From NCBI GenBank assembly GCA_030295235.1, contig AP026164.1, positions 930,001 to 994,000 of the forward strand: a stretch of DNA of 64,000 bases, written 5' to 3'. Each line of letters opens with the position of its first letter. The first letter of the stretch is position 1. The DNA comes from Fistulifera solaris (lineage: Eukaryota > Bacillariophyta > Bacillariophyceae > Naviculales > Stauroneidaceae). Shown piece by piece: positions 35,022 to 46,052 of the stretch. The notes under the pieces are model-generated. The model did no database searches. It was not told the DNA's origin and was given only the letters and a program-made list of their open reading frames with translations. A program made the translations under genes and the position numbers.

Positions 35022-36704
35022 ATGATTCGATCGACACTCTTATGCGCTATTTGCTTCACTTCTTTGAGTGTGGCTCAAACAGACTTCTTTTATCGAGACC
35101 CTGACGCAGCACACGCTATGGCTTGTCAACCCGAAGAGGATCAATGCTACATCAATTGGCACAAGTCTATCAATGTTGGGGGCAAAGTCGAGACACTGCT
35201 GGCTCTCAACAACACGGATAGTACCGATTTCTCGTCTGGACTCGCAGCCCTCCAACAGATTGTCGATCAAGTTGCGAGTGAGGGGCGGAGGATCAAGGCT
35301 TTCGGATCGACGTGGTCGTTGAGCAATGTTGCCTACACAAATGATGTTATGGTGAACTCACAAGGCCTTACTTATTGCAAAGTCGGTATCGATGATGAAA
35401 GTCACGTGACTGCTGCGTACAAAGACATTCGGAATCGTTTAGCTATTGTACAAGCTGGAATGATGGTGAGAGATGTCCACCAAGCGCTCAAGGTGAAGAA
35501 TTTAGCGTTATCCACCACTGGAGCTGGAGATGGCCAGCGTTTTGCAGGTGCGATTAGTACGGGAACACATGGCTCCGCGTTGCACTACGGTGCGATGCAA
35601 GAATTCGTCCGCGCGTTACACATTGTGATCCCAGGGGAGCATGTTCTGCTCCAGAGATCTTCCGATCCGGTCATCACGGACGCTTTCGGTGAATGGATGG
35701 ATGGAGCTCGCGTCATTAGTGATGACACATTGTTCAACGCAGCGGTTGTAAGCTTTGGTAGCTTTGGAATTATTCACGCGTTAATCATTGAAGCTGAGCC
35801 ACTCTACGAGTTGAAATTTCAATCAAAGCAGTTCAACTACGGCCAAATCAAGCCTGTTCTAGAGTCACTCGATCCGAGTTCACTGGGCTTTAAAGGGATC
35901 GGCTCCGAGTTGCCGTTTCATTTCGAAATTGCAATTAATCCTTACAGACGCAACCAAGATGGTTGTTTTGTTCGTTTGTTTGAGAAATTGACGTTGTCGA
36001 GCGAGGAGTTTCGAGTTCAGCAAGAAAGTGGCATGCTGGACGCGTATGATCCCGAAGACACCGATTTGTTCGAAGCAGTTGGTCAGGCGTTCAAACCGGC
36101 TATGGGACTGCTGCTCACGCCATCGTTGAGACGTTTAGTTTTTGGCAGGGGTGTGCAATTCGCATTACGTAGGGTTTTTCAGACGAAAGCCAGAAGGGAG
36201 CAGGGCCAGATAAAGAAACCTTACGAATGGTTTACATTCAAGGGAGCACACGATCCATCGACAAGGTCTCCAGTGCCTGGAACTGGTTTGGAAATTGGTG
36301 TTCCTGTGGATCGAGTGGTCGAGGCTATTGAGCTAATCTTTGCTATTGTCGACTCCGACCCACTGGCCGCCCCAATCGCGATTCGTTTTATTAAGAAGTC
36401 TAGGGCGACGCTGGCATTCACAAAGTATGACTTGACGGCGTCCATTGAAATATCGGGTCCCTATGACAGGGTGGCGTTTCGCCGTCAAATAAAAACTCGC
36501 AATCAAATTTTTGAAACGTTGGTCGCCAACGGAATTCCACACACCTATCATTGGGGGCAACACTTCCCGGTGAATGGTGAATGGGTTCGGAATGCATTTG
36601 GGGCAGATGTTGACGAATGGAAAGATGCTCGCTCTAACTTCTTGGGTGACTCTATTGACATATTTTCAAATGATCTTTTGGAGCATCTTGGTCTGTATCC
36701 GTGA
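35022..36704 (+). CDS. Secreted aldonolactone-oxidase-like FAD oxidoreductase, array copy 4 (intact)
   Basis: An intact 560-residue frame with signal peptide MIRSTLLCAICFTSLSVAQ. The FAD domain has AFGSTWSLSNVAYTNDVMVN, AISTGTHGSALHYGAMQEFV and SFGSFGIIHALIIEAEPLY; the cap ends HTYHWGQHFP and LEHLGLYP. From 35451 to 35701 it matches copy 1 (27770-28020) in all but one of 251 positions, while flanks are clearly diverged, which points to gene conversion. Only the SFGSFG, THGSA and HTYHWGQ blocks are constant in all four copies. Product likely enters the secretory pathway; substrate unknown. Confidence 0.9.
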   Translation: MIRSTLLCAICFTSLSVAQTDFFYRDPDAAHAMACQPEEDQCYINWHKSINVGGKVETLLALNNTDSTDFSSGLAALQQIVDQVASEGRRIKAFGSTWSLSNVAYTNDVMVNSQGLTYCKVGIDDESHVTAAYKDIRNRLAIVQAGMMVRDVHQALKVKNLALSTTGAGDGQRFAGAISTGTHGSALHYGAMQEFVRALHIVIPGEHVLLQRSSDPVITDAFGEWMDGARVISDDTLFNAAVVSFGSFGIIHALIIEAEPLYELKFQSKQFNYGQIKPVLESLDPSSLGFKGIGSELPFHFEIAINPYRRNQDGCFVRLFEKLTLSSEEFRVQQESGMLDAYDPEDTDLFEAVGQAFKPAMGLLLTPSLRRLVFGRGVQFALRRVFQTKARREQGQIKKPYEWFTFKGAHDPSTRSPVPGTGLEIGVPVDRVVEAIELIFAIVDSDPLAAPIAIRFIKKSRATLAFTKYDLTASIEISGPYDRVAFRRQIKTRNQIFETLVANGIPHTYHWGQHFPVNGEWVRNAFGADVDEWKDARSNFLGDSIDIFSNDLLEHLGLYP

Positions 36705-36816
36705 ACCCCCCGTTTCGCCGAAAAAGATCTTTAAGTAATAAAACATGTATTGATAGAAATCTAATTGAAAGCAGTTATATAGATCCGCACTTTAATTATA
36801 GAGAGATGAAAATCAT

Positions 36817-39191
36817 TCAGTGTTCTCTGAGCACGTGGTTGTCAAGCTGTTGCCGAGAATCGAAGATCATGTCACAAGATGCACAGTAAAGACCATGGAT
36901 TTCACGACAGTGAATGTCTCTCGAGTATTTTCCGTTAACTATTCGATGGCACTCCCCACAGTCAAACTGCTTCCTTGGCGATCCGACGGAAACCATCGTG
37001 CTTGCTGAGTCGCTAATCTCGCTTCGAAGTGAACGGATGTCGAGTATATCGTCCGCTGCCATCGGCACTGGTTGATGAATTGTAGATCGCGTCTTGTTCA
37101 AGAATCCAAGAATATCAGTTGCGGTGTTTTTGCCAGAAAATCTTAGCGGCCTCTCCGTATTTTGATCACCGACGTAGACCACATTTCCTCTATACACGGC
37201 TTGACCATCTTTATTGATCAAAAACGGTAAGCTGACGGAGTAGACTGCGTCTTTTGCTTTTTAAGATACCGATATCAGTATCACAGATAAGGAGTTGCTG
37301 TCGAAGCTTTTCTTCGTTTTCTCATTGCTATCCTGAAGAGAATCGTATCCTCGTGGAACTGGGAGGATACGATATCAACTGTTTCAGTCTCTTTATTCTC
37401 TTCTTCGTACAAATCGTAAGAGTCCACCGCTTCTTTATCAATGGAACACCTTTGGATGATTTCTAGGAGTTCTTTTGGCGAACATTTTCTCTTACAATTT
37501 TGGCTTTTGAAGACATCCGTGTTGCCGGATGATGAAAGAAATAAACTGAATCCCACGGTTTGTGTTTTCAGAAAGACATTCAAACGACCTGCTATCTCGT
37601 CGGTGCAATCAAATGTCATGACACAACTGAATGTCTCGAAGTTTGTTTCCTGATAGCTTGGCTCAGTGGCCAAGATGCCGCGCACAAAATCAGCAGTCCA
37701 ACCTATAACGCTGCTACTATCACTAGTCTCTGCTGCATTTAAAGAGGTGCATGACAGAATGTCGAGAATTAGCGTTTCAGAAACATGATCCGGAACCCAT
37801 CCTTCACTTACGACAACACGACAAAAAGATACCCCAGTGTCTACATTCGTTATGAATCAAAAATCCTTCTTGAGCATGGACAGGATGGCGGACCAAGTTC
37901 ATACTTGCCGAATTATACATTCCCAGTAGCCTGCTACAAAAGGAACGGTTTTCATGAATTGATGATAATTCCGATTCTCATAGAGCCACCCTGATCCATC
38001 AGCAAGGAACAATAATGGTCCGTTTCCCTGTTGCTCGAAACTCGGAGAATGTCGAATAACTTTCACAACCACCATTTCACCTTTCTCAATTCGCAACTTG
38101 TCGGCTCTTTGACTGTTGTACGTAATATCGGTGTGGACTTGAGTGAAAAGATCGTCAGTGAGAGCCTGATAGATTGCATACTGATTCAACAAAACGAGTC
38201 GTCATCGATTATAGGATCTCCGTTCGTTGTTATTGTTTTCAAATGTGTCCATCGGTACTCTAACTCGATCAAATACCCAACCGGGTGATGCTACCGTTGA
38301 GGCGGCTTGATATGTAATTTTGGTTATGTCTCTCATTGACGGAAGAATCGTATAGTCGTCCTGTTGTGCCAACTCACTCGAGCCTTCTGTTTCTGCTGAA
38401 GCTGATGATGACATTAGGTGTTGAAAGGGCTCACCACCATTATTGAAAAGACGTTTTTCGCTATCTCCAGCACTGCATGACTGTAAGCGGTAGAAAGTGA
38501 CGCCTGTTGATGGATGCTTCACGCGGGTATCACAGTATATTCTTTGGAGTGGTAATATTGTGCGGTTCAGCGTCTTCGAAGGCAGTATTTCGGGCGAGTC
38601 CGTGGGGTGGCTATGAACGGTGATCCCTTCAGGGAAATTATCTACGCACCAAGACCAAAGACCCTTTTCCATGGCTAATTTCTTCGCAGCAACTTCGTCA
38701 CTGAACCGTGCAGCAACCCATCCTGAAAGATCAGCTAAACGAAGGAAGACGTTCTCTCCGACCTTGATTACGTGGTCAACTTCAATCATCTCGGAGCAAC
38801 GAATAATTATTTCTTGAAGATGGTCAGACTCGCTAGAATTCGAAGATCTTTCGCTCTCAGTTTGCTCTTCTGAATCGTCTTCAGCCTCGAGATCATCGTC
38901 ATCTTCATCGGACAACAATTCAAAGATATTCTCGTCAATTTCCGAGTCGACGACACTATCATCGTCCATACTAGTTGAGGCACTGGCGCACGTATTTTTA
39001 TTGCGTGGTACACTGAAGAAGTCTATGGTGTTACGGCGGGCAAGCACTTCATCCTTGCGGACATTTTGGTAAACAAAGGATGGTCTTCGATCACCGGCAC
39101 TTCAGGGATGCCATCATGCCTTTCGATCCGCCTCCTGCAACGTGACCTCAAACTCTTCTTCTGAACATGGCGAATTCAGGGTTTTCCTCAT
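36817..39191 (-). CDS. GW-type beta-domain protein with C-terminal C2H2 zinc fingers, many frame breaks
   Basis: The start MRKTLNSPCSEEEFEVTLQ (ATG at 39191) leads to an acidic region (ELLSDEDDDDLEAEDD) and repeated modules of the kind ...PTGVTFYR...GWVFDR (about 38.2-38.6 kb) and ...GPLLFLADGSGWLYE (about 38.0 kb), with a third copy TGVSFCR...GW near 37.8 kb. Two C2H2 fingers end the protein: FDCGECHR...H...H and YCASCDMIF...H...H. A 78-nt GT-AG intron (38181-38258) removes an in-frame TGA. Six single-base shifts are needed: about 39119-39123, 39053-39056, 37922-37924, 37855, 37317-37320 and 37258-37262. This density is higher than in the neighbours, so true decay is possible. The reconstruction is inference. 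Confidence 0.55.
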
Positions 39192-39724
39192 TGTGATTGT
39201 TTCTGTTGATATCCTTCTCTATTATTTTGTCGCAAAGTTTTGTGAGCGACTTAAGCGATATTTCGCGCGAAACGACGGCATGAGCATCTCGAGTATTAAG
39301 TAGAAAACGTCTTAGGTGTTTTCTTTTGTACCACTGCGAACTATGTACTATCTACAAACATCCCGCAAAGAACTGAACTGACAAAGTTGTGACTATCACT
39401 TAGTTTTATTGTCCGTTCGGCTTTGAAAGTGGTATGATCAATGATCAACCTTCTCGAGAGTACCTCTTCTATGATGTATCCAACCGAAATTTGAGCTAAC
39501 TGTTGGTTGGACACTACGAGGTAAATACTGCAAATTATTTAAAACATCGGCCTAAGTAGCGCGTAAAATCAGCGGGAGAAGGCAGGAGCGCCATTTTGTC
39601 GTCCACGCAACCCCCAAAATAGCAACAATAATGAGAGGCAACAGGTTGTGAAACAAGTGCTGTTTTCTTTGCTACAGAAAGAGAGTTATCCAACAACATA
39701 TCGATACAAGACATTGACGAGAAA
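39192..39724. other. Divergent spacer between the zinc-finger and MORN genes
   Basis: No gene supported. It presumably holds two promoters; no named motif stands out. Confidence 0.4.
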
Positions 39725-41152
39725 ATGACCTTCTTTGTTTCATTCGAACAAGCCCGCGATCTAGCGTTTGGCCGTGAAGAGTGGTGGAAGTGCACTGGTC
39801 GATACGGGGAGCGCATAGATGAGGAACAACATCTATTAGACCAGAAAACAGCTCGTCAACCGGTACGTTATAAACACAACAGGCGGAGCGAGAAAGGCAG
39901 ATCGACGATGTATGTAGGCGACTGGAGAGATGGTAGTTGCAATGGCTTCGGCGTTTCCTATTTCGAAGAAGGTTACGTTATTGCAGGGACGCGCACTAAA
40001 AACAATCTCAACCCAGCCAAGCTGGTGTGGTTGTCATCGTCGCCCTGCTGGATTAACAATAACTGGCCTAGTTCTGTGCTCCGTGTCAGAGAGGAAGATT
40101 TTGACGGTGATGATGAAGAGCCCACGGGCTTGCCTTTCATGTACCTCGGAGGTTTTGTCAACGGGCTAATGGAAGACGACCATGCCGCAGTTATTTTAAA
40201 AGATGGAACCACACGAATCGGGCCTTGGAAGGAGGGTAATCCGGTGGGAGATTGGTGGGAAGACCACGAGGAGCGATACACTACTCTGGAAGATATTGCC
40301 ACATTGCAATCGTTTGGCTCATTTTGTCCAGATCTTTCTAAGGAAGTTAAAGCTGTTAAAAAGAAGCTATTTGCGAAAGAGTCGGCATTTACGGCGATAA
40401 GAGACAGTCCTACGACCACTACAGTCTGCAGTGAATCGTACCGAGATAGTCCGACGCTTCAGAGAATTGATGAGCTCAAAGCAGCACAATCCGTTGTCGT
40501 GACACCTACGGAACGGAACTTTTCCTCAATGAAAAAAGTTCACATCTCTGATCTTCCCGAATGCACGGAGAATGAGGGTAGCATTTCTGATTTCGGTCGG
40601 TCTCTCACGACTAACATGTCCGGCAAAATGTTTCATCACGAATCTACTCTTTCGTTCCTCGACCAAAACTCCGACATCCTTGATGACAAGACTAGCGCCC
40701 AGGAAATTATCAATAACATCTGCAACTGGCTAAGCGAAGATGTCATTGGAACCGACGCCAATCCTGTCGATGTTTACAAGTACGCTACAAAATTCCAAGA
40801 AGATGGATTTCAGTCTGTTGAAATGATTCAACGATCGTGTACTCTCGACGACATCGCCGGCTGGATGAAAAAGGCTCATATTCGTGTTTTTATCGAGAAA
40901 GCCTTCGTACATCGGTCGGAAGTGACTACGTGGCTATTGGAAACAGTCATTCCGAATGCCGACATTGTGGAGATGGAGGTATACCGGCAGCAATTTTACG
41001 ACGAAGGTCTGAACTCTGTGGATGCAATCAAGACAATGTGCACTCCACAGGATATTGAAAGCTTCACATGGATGAAGAAGTTTCATCGTCGCAGTTTAGC
41101 TGCATGCATTAGTGCGAAACGTGAGGGCGAACTGCTTAGCTGCGACCACTAA
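39725..41152 (+). CDS. MORN-repeat protein with paired helical C-terminal domains
   Basis: An intact 475-residue frame. The N-terminal part has a MORN-like unit MYVGDWRDGSCNGFGVSYFE (DWxxGxxxGxG pattern) and further glycine-aromatic units (MYLGGFVNGLMEDDHAAVIL, TRIGPWKEGNPVGDWWEDH), typical of membrane-associated scaffold proteins. A polar, Ser/Thr-rich linker spans about residues 220-310. The C-terminus has two similar helical units: Y-ATKFQEDGFQSVEMI with IAGWMKKAHIRVF, and YRQQFYDEGLNSVDAI with FTWMKKFHRRSL. These resemble SAM-like domains in layout (helix, EDGF/DEGLNS, helix, MKK-H-R). Function unknown; a scaffold role is likely. Confidence 0.68.
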   Translation: MTFFVSFEQARDLAFGREEWWKCTGRYGERIDEEQHLLDQKTARQPVRYKHNRRSEKGRSTMYVGDWRDGSCNGFGVSYFEEGYVIAGTRTKNNLNPAKLVWLSSSPCWINNNWPSSVLRVREEDFDGDDEEPTGLPFMYLGGFVNGLMEDDHAAVILKDGTTRIGPWKEGNPVGDWWEDHEERYTTLEDIATLQSFGSFCPDLSKEVKAVKKKLFAKESAFTAIRDSPTTTTVCSESYRDSPTLQRIDELKAAQSVVVTPTERNFSSMKKVHISDLPECTENEGSISDFGRSLTTNMSGKMFHHESTLSFLDQNSDILDDKTSAQEIINNICNWLSEDVIGTDANPVDVYKYATKFQEDGFQSVEMIQRSCTLDDIAGWMKKAHIRVFIEKAFVHRSEVTTWLLETVIPNADIVEMEVYRQQFYDEGLNSVDAIKTMCTPQDIESFTWMKKFHRRSLAACISAKREGELLSCDH

Positions 41153-41508
41153 CAAGCTACGTAAGGGCCATGAAAAGAGAACCATATCTGGTAATTGAAC
41201 ACATCCCGAAAATTGCTATTCCTTATAAGAAAACTGAAAATCGAGATTGTTTTAGTAAGGGTGCTGTCAGTAAAAGGGTAGAAAAAGGTGAGACTCGGTA
41301 TGACTTGTTCTGCTATTCTATACCTGAGTAGACTTGGCAACGCGATATATACAAGTGGCCAACGTAGAAGTTTCGTTTTAAACTCCTTTGCTACCTCGTG
41401 TTATAATTAAGAGTCTTAAGCGGTCAAAACGTTTTTAACCAATAAATAATTGTATACCACAACTATCCGGTTTGAGTCCTTTCTCTCCGAAGTACAAAAT
41501 GAATTCAC
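41153..41508. other. Spacer between convergent genes
   Basis: No gene supported. It carries only the 3' ends of the MORN and complex I-like genes. Confidence 0.4.
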
Positions 41509-41940
41509 CTACTCGTCTTCGTCCTCTTCTTCTTCCTCCCCCTCTTCTTCTTCATCATCGTCATCATCGTCTTCTCCAAATTTCAGCATCTTACGAGACA
41601 TACCGTCCCAAGTTCCGCTTGCTTGTGTTCGTATAACATCCTGATAGTGCGTTCCAAACTCGAGTGTTCCGTTGTAAGCCAAGCGCGCCGCCGCTTCCTT
41701 CTGAGCCCAAGCCTCGATACTTGTGTCGGGTCGAGTACCCAATACAGCACAAATCAAGAGAAAAGAGGACCCGTACCACGCAGCAATCACACCTTCCCAG
41801 CCTTCTCGTTTGGGATGACCTTCAAAGAGGACCGCTTTGCTGCTCTGCGGCACAGGCATGGCGCCCATGCCACGTTTGGCGGTCAAAATTCGTGCACCAG
41901 GGAGGGCAAATCGGCTACGTGTTACCACTGACGACCACAT
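41509..41940 (-). CDS. Probable complex I ESSS/NDUFB11-like subunit with acidic tail
   Basis: An intact 143-residue frame. The N-terminus (MWSSVVTRSRFALPGARIL) is basic and hydroxyl-rich, a good mitochondrial presequence. One membrane helix (WEGVIAAWYGSSFLLICAVL) precedes RPDTSIEAWAQKEAAARLAY, which matches the PDTSI-x-x-WA-x-x-EA-x-x-RL signature I associate with fungal and protist ESSS subunits. The C-terminus is a run of Asp/Glu (FGEDDDDDDEEEEGEEE) encoded by a TCT/TCC/TCA-rich tract on the plus strand (41514-41575). That tail is not expected in the family and may vary by replication slippage. The family call rests on a short motif. Confidence 0.55.
   Translation of the reverse strand: MWSSVVTRSRFALPGARILTAKRGMGAMPVPQSSKAVLFEGHPKREGWEGVIAAWYGSSFLLICAVLGTRPDTSIEAWAQKEAAARLAYNGTLEFGTHYQDVIRTQASGTWDGMSRKMLKFGEDDDDDDEEEEGEEEEEDEDE
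41514..41575. repeat. Coding trinucleotide tract (acidic tail)
   Basis: An imperfect run of TCT/TCC/TCA/TCG triplets on the plus strand codes for the Asp/Glu tail on the minus strand. Such tracts change length easily. Confidence 0.7.
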
Positions 41941-42414
41941 TATGGTATGTTATTCGTAATTACAACTATTTGACACGCACCAAGTGTTTCTCTTTGAACT
42001 GTTTTTTTTGGTGTTGAGATAGGCGTGCTGCTTTATGCGCTGCGCTGCTGCTACTGTACAAAGTAGTATGCTGCTTTGCTATGCTGCGTTTTGCTTGGTG
42101 TCCGACCTCCGACCGTTCTCCGTTATTGAAAATTCTTTACTCTGTATGTCTCACCGAGTACGAATCGAGTGTAAGATGAAATGAAGCGGTGACTTGTACG
42201 GCTCGTGACTGAACCATCACCATTTAGTCCCGTTACAGACCCTCCGTCGTGCGTCCCGCTTTTCAAAGCCAACCAAACGAGCAAAGAGAAAAAATCCGCC
42301 TAAAATTATCATCTTGTCGTTGAAAGACTATTGCGAAGAAACTTGACTTCTTTGAAAAGAATACATTTCATTAGATTAAACGCATAACGCGCGTCGAATC
42401 AACGCTTGATAGCC
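41941..42414. other. Divergent promoter of the complex I-like and SPB1 genes
   Basis: No gene supported. It contains a tgctgc-rich stretch near 42030-42090. Confidence 0.4.
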
Positions 42415-45400
42415 ATGGTGGAAAGCAAAAGAAAGAAGTTTCACGATAAAGACAAGTACTATCGACGTAAGTCTCGGAGACATTTCTCGTCCTTCTTTGG
42501 AGTTTGCCTTGCTATGTGACAATGGCTGGGAAATGAATTTTTGCATTATTCTTTTTTGGTTAAAGACCGACTAACGACTCATTTGTCTCTATTTTTCAGT
42601 TGCGAAAGAGCAAGGGCTAAGATCTCGTGCCGCTTTCAAGTTGAGTCAAATCAACAGAAAATATCCTTTTCTAGAAAAGTGTCAGCATGGAGTCCTAGAT
42701 ATTTGCGCTGCTCCAGGAGGATGGGCGCAGATGTCACTTAAAACCTGCCCGAAGGGTATTCCAATTGTTGCTGTTGATATTCTTCCTATTAGAAATATCC
42801 CAGGAGTCAAAACTCTCATCGGAGATATAACAACGGCCAAATGTCAAGCGGAGATTCACAAAACCGTCGGAAAGGTAGACGCCGTGTTGCATGATGGCGC
42901 TCCGAATGTCGGTGCTGAATACGGTAAAGACGCATACGAACAGAACGAATTGGTATTACATGCTTTGAAATGCGCTACGCATCATTTGTTGCCCGGCGGA
43001 ACGTTCTGTACGAAGGTCTATCGCTCAAAAGACTACGCATCAATTCAGTGGGTTTTGAACCAGCTCTTCGGTACCATTCATACTATCAAACCAGCGGCAA
43101 GTCGTAGTCAGTCGGCAGAAATTTTCTTTCTATGTCTCCAGTACAAGGCACCGACCAAGATAGATCCGCGCTTGTTCGATCCCAAACATATTTTCGCAGA
43201 TGACATCGCCGCCAGCACGGGTGGAGTCATGGCTAGTTCGTCGTCTGGATTGACTGTTCTTGACAAGAATTGGGACAAGAAACGTCGTAAGCGTGGAGGA
43301 TATGATATGGAACACTTGGATGCGACCATGAGACACATTGAAAGTGTTCGCGATTTCGTCATGCTTCCGGCTATGAAGTCGGCGGTGGACCTCTTGTCTC
43401 AGAGTACTGGGCTTTCTTTCTATTGTCAGTCATGTAAAGAAGAGCGCAACGCAGTCGACAAGAAAGACAACAAACTAACTTGTCCTTGCGAATTCCTGTT
43501 GCACCATCCCTTGACCAGTACTGATATCAAAGAATGTATCAGCGATTTGCAAGTTTTGAATCAATCTGACTTCAAAAGGCTTTTGAGTTGGCGAACGCAG
43601 ATGAGAGATGCCCTCAAGGCTAGGGATGAAAGGAATGAAGCAGATTCCGATGAAGAGTCTGACAAAGACGAAAAATCATCAGATATTGATAGCGAAGAGG
43701 AAGATGAAAAAGTGTTACAAGAAATTGCGGAGCTCAAGGCTCGTCGACAACGTGAAAGGAAACGGCAAAAGAAAAAGGAGAAGGAGCTGGCCGCTAAACG
43801 AAGACGCCGTGCGGCGATGGATGTTTTGCAAATCGACGAAGCAGAAGACGACAAGATTTTCACGCTAGCTACTCTTACGAGCCAAGCAGATCTTGACGCC
43901 ACCGTGGATGTCAATCTTGACCAGTTGACTGACGAACAGATTTTTGGGCACGAATCAGATGACGACGAGGGCAATGACCCAGGCAAAAACGCTGATGAGG
44001 ACGAAGAAGAGCGTCGAAAGGCTCTTCGCGAAAAGGCGCTAGACGATGCGTACAACATGTATCTACGAAATACAAAAAAATGGAGAGGCCAAAAGCGGGA
44101 CGAGAATGGCTAAGCGATCTAAGAAGCTTGAGCGACAGAAGGTACTTGAAGAGGCTTTAGAAGACCAGGAGATGGCTCTTGTTGGAAAGAGCATGAGCGA
44201 TTATAACACGCGAACATACGCGGAGATGCTGACAGGACCGAAAGACAGCGACGACAGTGACAGCGATGCAAGTGATGACGATGAAGAAGACGATGGTTTT
44301 AGCGATGATCCCATGACTCCCGAAGAGCACGCAATTCTTGTACAGCAGAGAAAGTCAGAAAAAAAGAAGCCTTCCAATCCGTTGATTCACTCGTTTGCCG
44401 AAGATGAGAAACCCTCCGTCAAGAGCGCTCGCTGGTTTAGCAATCCTCTTTTCACGTCGATCGGTAAGGCAGCAGAAGAGGCTGATATAGACAGCAGACG
44501 TCGAAGTGGTCGTTACGAAGAAGACAACTCTGATGTAGATGAAAATGACGCAGACTCAGTGGGTAGTGACAAACCAAAGAAGAAGAGAAAAGTTGGCATC
44601 AGCGCTGATGAAGTACTGGCAATGATCCCGAAAACGGACAAACAAGTTCGTCACGAGAAAAGATTAAAAGCAATGGCTCGCGAAGAACGAAAGAAAGAAC
44701 GACGTGCGAAGCAGTTAGGAAAATCAGAAGAAGAATTCGAACTTGTGCCAGCTGGGGAGCAGGGAAGCGACGAGAAGGATGATATAATCGATGGGATGGA
44801 CAATATGTCAGAAGCTCAGAAGAAGCGACTTCTTGAAGCCAGAGCCCTCATAAAAGCTGGTATGGGAGCTCAGCCAGGGGTACAGGAAAAAGACGGCTCA
44901 GGTATTGAGGTAGTTCCTGGGCAGCCCCTGCCTAAAGTGGATTTGCGCAATTATGGTGACGAAGATTACGATAGTGATGACTACGCCCAGACGCTTGCTT
45001 TGGGAACTATGATGCTGCGAAGGAGCAAGGAGAAGGCATTTGTAGATGCCTCGTATAATCGTTACGCTTGGAACGATCCGGAAGACCTACCTGACTGGTT
45101 CGTCGATGACGAGAACAAGCACTATCGTCCCCAGCTTCCAATTCCCCCCGACTCTTGTTGCCAAAATGAAAGAAAGAGTTTTGGCGTTGACGACGAAACC
45201 AATCAAGAAAGTAGCCGAAGCTCGCGCGCGAAAGAAGAAACGAGCTCGTGATAAACTGGCAGCAGCGAAAAAGAAAGCCGAAGCGATGGCTAAGTCGAAC
45301 TCAGATATGTCGGAAGCCATGAAACTTAAAGCGATTAGCAAAGCACTGCGCGGGCAGGATTCCAAGAAACCCGGCAAATCTGTCGTTGTTGCGAAGAAAG

Positions 45401-45516
45401 GGCGTGCTGGTATGCAAGGCGCCAAGGGCGTCAAGCTGGTGGACAAGCGAATGAAAGCAGACGCAAGAGGCATGAAACGAGCCGAAAAGAAAAAGGGCGG
45501 AAAAAGGAAAAGATAA
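42415..45516 (+). CDS. SPB1: SPB1/FtsJ3-type rRNA 2'-O-ribose methyltransferase
   Basis: Exon 1 (42415-42466) encodes MVESKRKKFHDKDKYYR. A 133-nt intron (42467-42599, with a gactaacgac branch-like site) follows, and exon 2 starts LAKEQGLRSRAAFKL. The FtsJ domain has DICAAPGGWAQMSL (SAM binding), DAVLHDGAPNVG (catalytic Asp) and TFCTKVYRSKDY (catalytic Lys). Next come acidic/basic linkers and the SPB1 C-terminal domain, with RYAWNDPEDLPDWFVDDE and KPIKKVAEARARKKKRAR. This is a nucleolar 60S biogenesis factor. The gene needs two base removals: an A7 run (44074-44080) and a C6 run (45144-45149). Reducing each by one rejoins conserved sequence (PPTLVAKMKERVLAL follows DENKHYRPQLPI). Confidence 0.93.
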
Positions 45517-46052
45517 AATGTTTTCTTTTGCCAAGGAGTAAATGAAATGATACGAAACTATTCTAGACTGCCTGTATTGTCGTCGCTATTGGTGTCTGAG
45601 CCCTTCAAAGGGTCGGATAGTAGACCGTTGGCTCAAGTAATTCATTTTACCTAGTAGTTAATTTCGGTTCGGATCTCGGTATCATACTTGGATGAACTGT
45701 AGTCGTTGAAGATCGATTATCAAACGAAGACAGTCTTTTTCTCCCAGGTGCTACCATTGACCATCATAGAGTTCCGTGACTCCCCTGCTGTCCTTAGATG
45801 TTTCGGCATTCGGGACTCAGAACATTTTTAGTTTTCAACTTATTGTTTGCGAGTGCGACACCTTAGAGACACCGCAAAGTTACACAAACCTTTTTCGACC
45901 ATGACGCATACCTGGTACTCGCACGCAAGGCAGATGATTCTTCAGGCGGTAGCCGTTCGGGCATTATTCGTCTTCGCTACCAGGTACACCCAACAAAAAT
46001 CATATATTGGTGTTTGTGTGAGAGCATCGCAATTTAACGTTGAGCAAGGCAA
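45517..46052. other. Spacer between SPB1 and the HCF164-like gene
   Basis: No gene supported. Two elements, tacctggtac (45909-45918) and taccaggtac (45978-45987), are reverse complements of each other and lie just upstream of the thioredoxin start. Confidence 0.5.

Noticed and set aside
38202-38204. In-frame TGA in the GW-module gene, considered as a recoded codon or selenocysteine
   Set aside because: A 78-nt GT-AG intron (38181-38258) in phase removes it, and other genes in the window use TGA as stop.
45540-45600. Possible C/D box snoRNA next to SPB1 (atgatac...gtctgag)
   Set aside because: The C box is a poor match and there is no clear terminal stem or guide.
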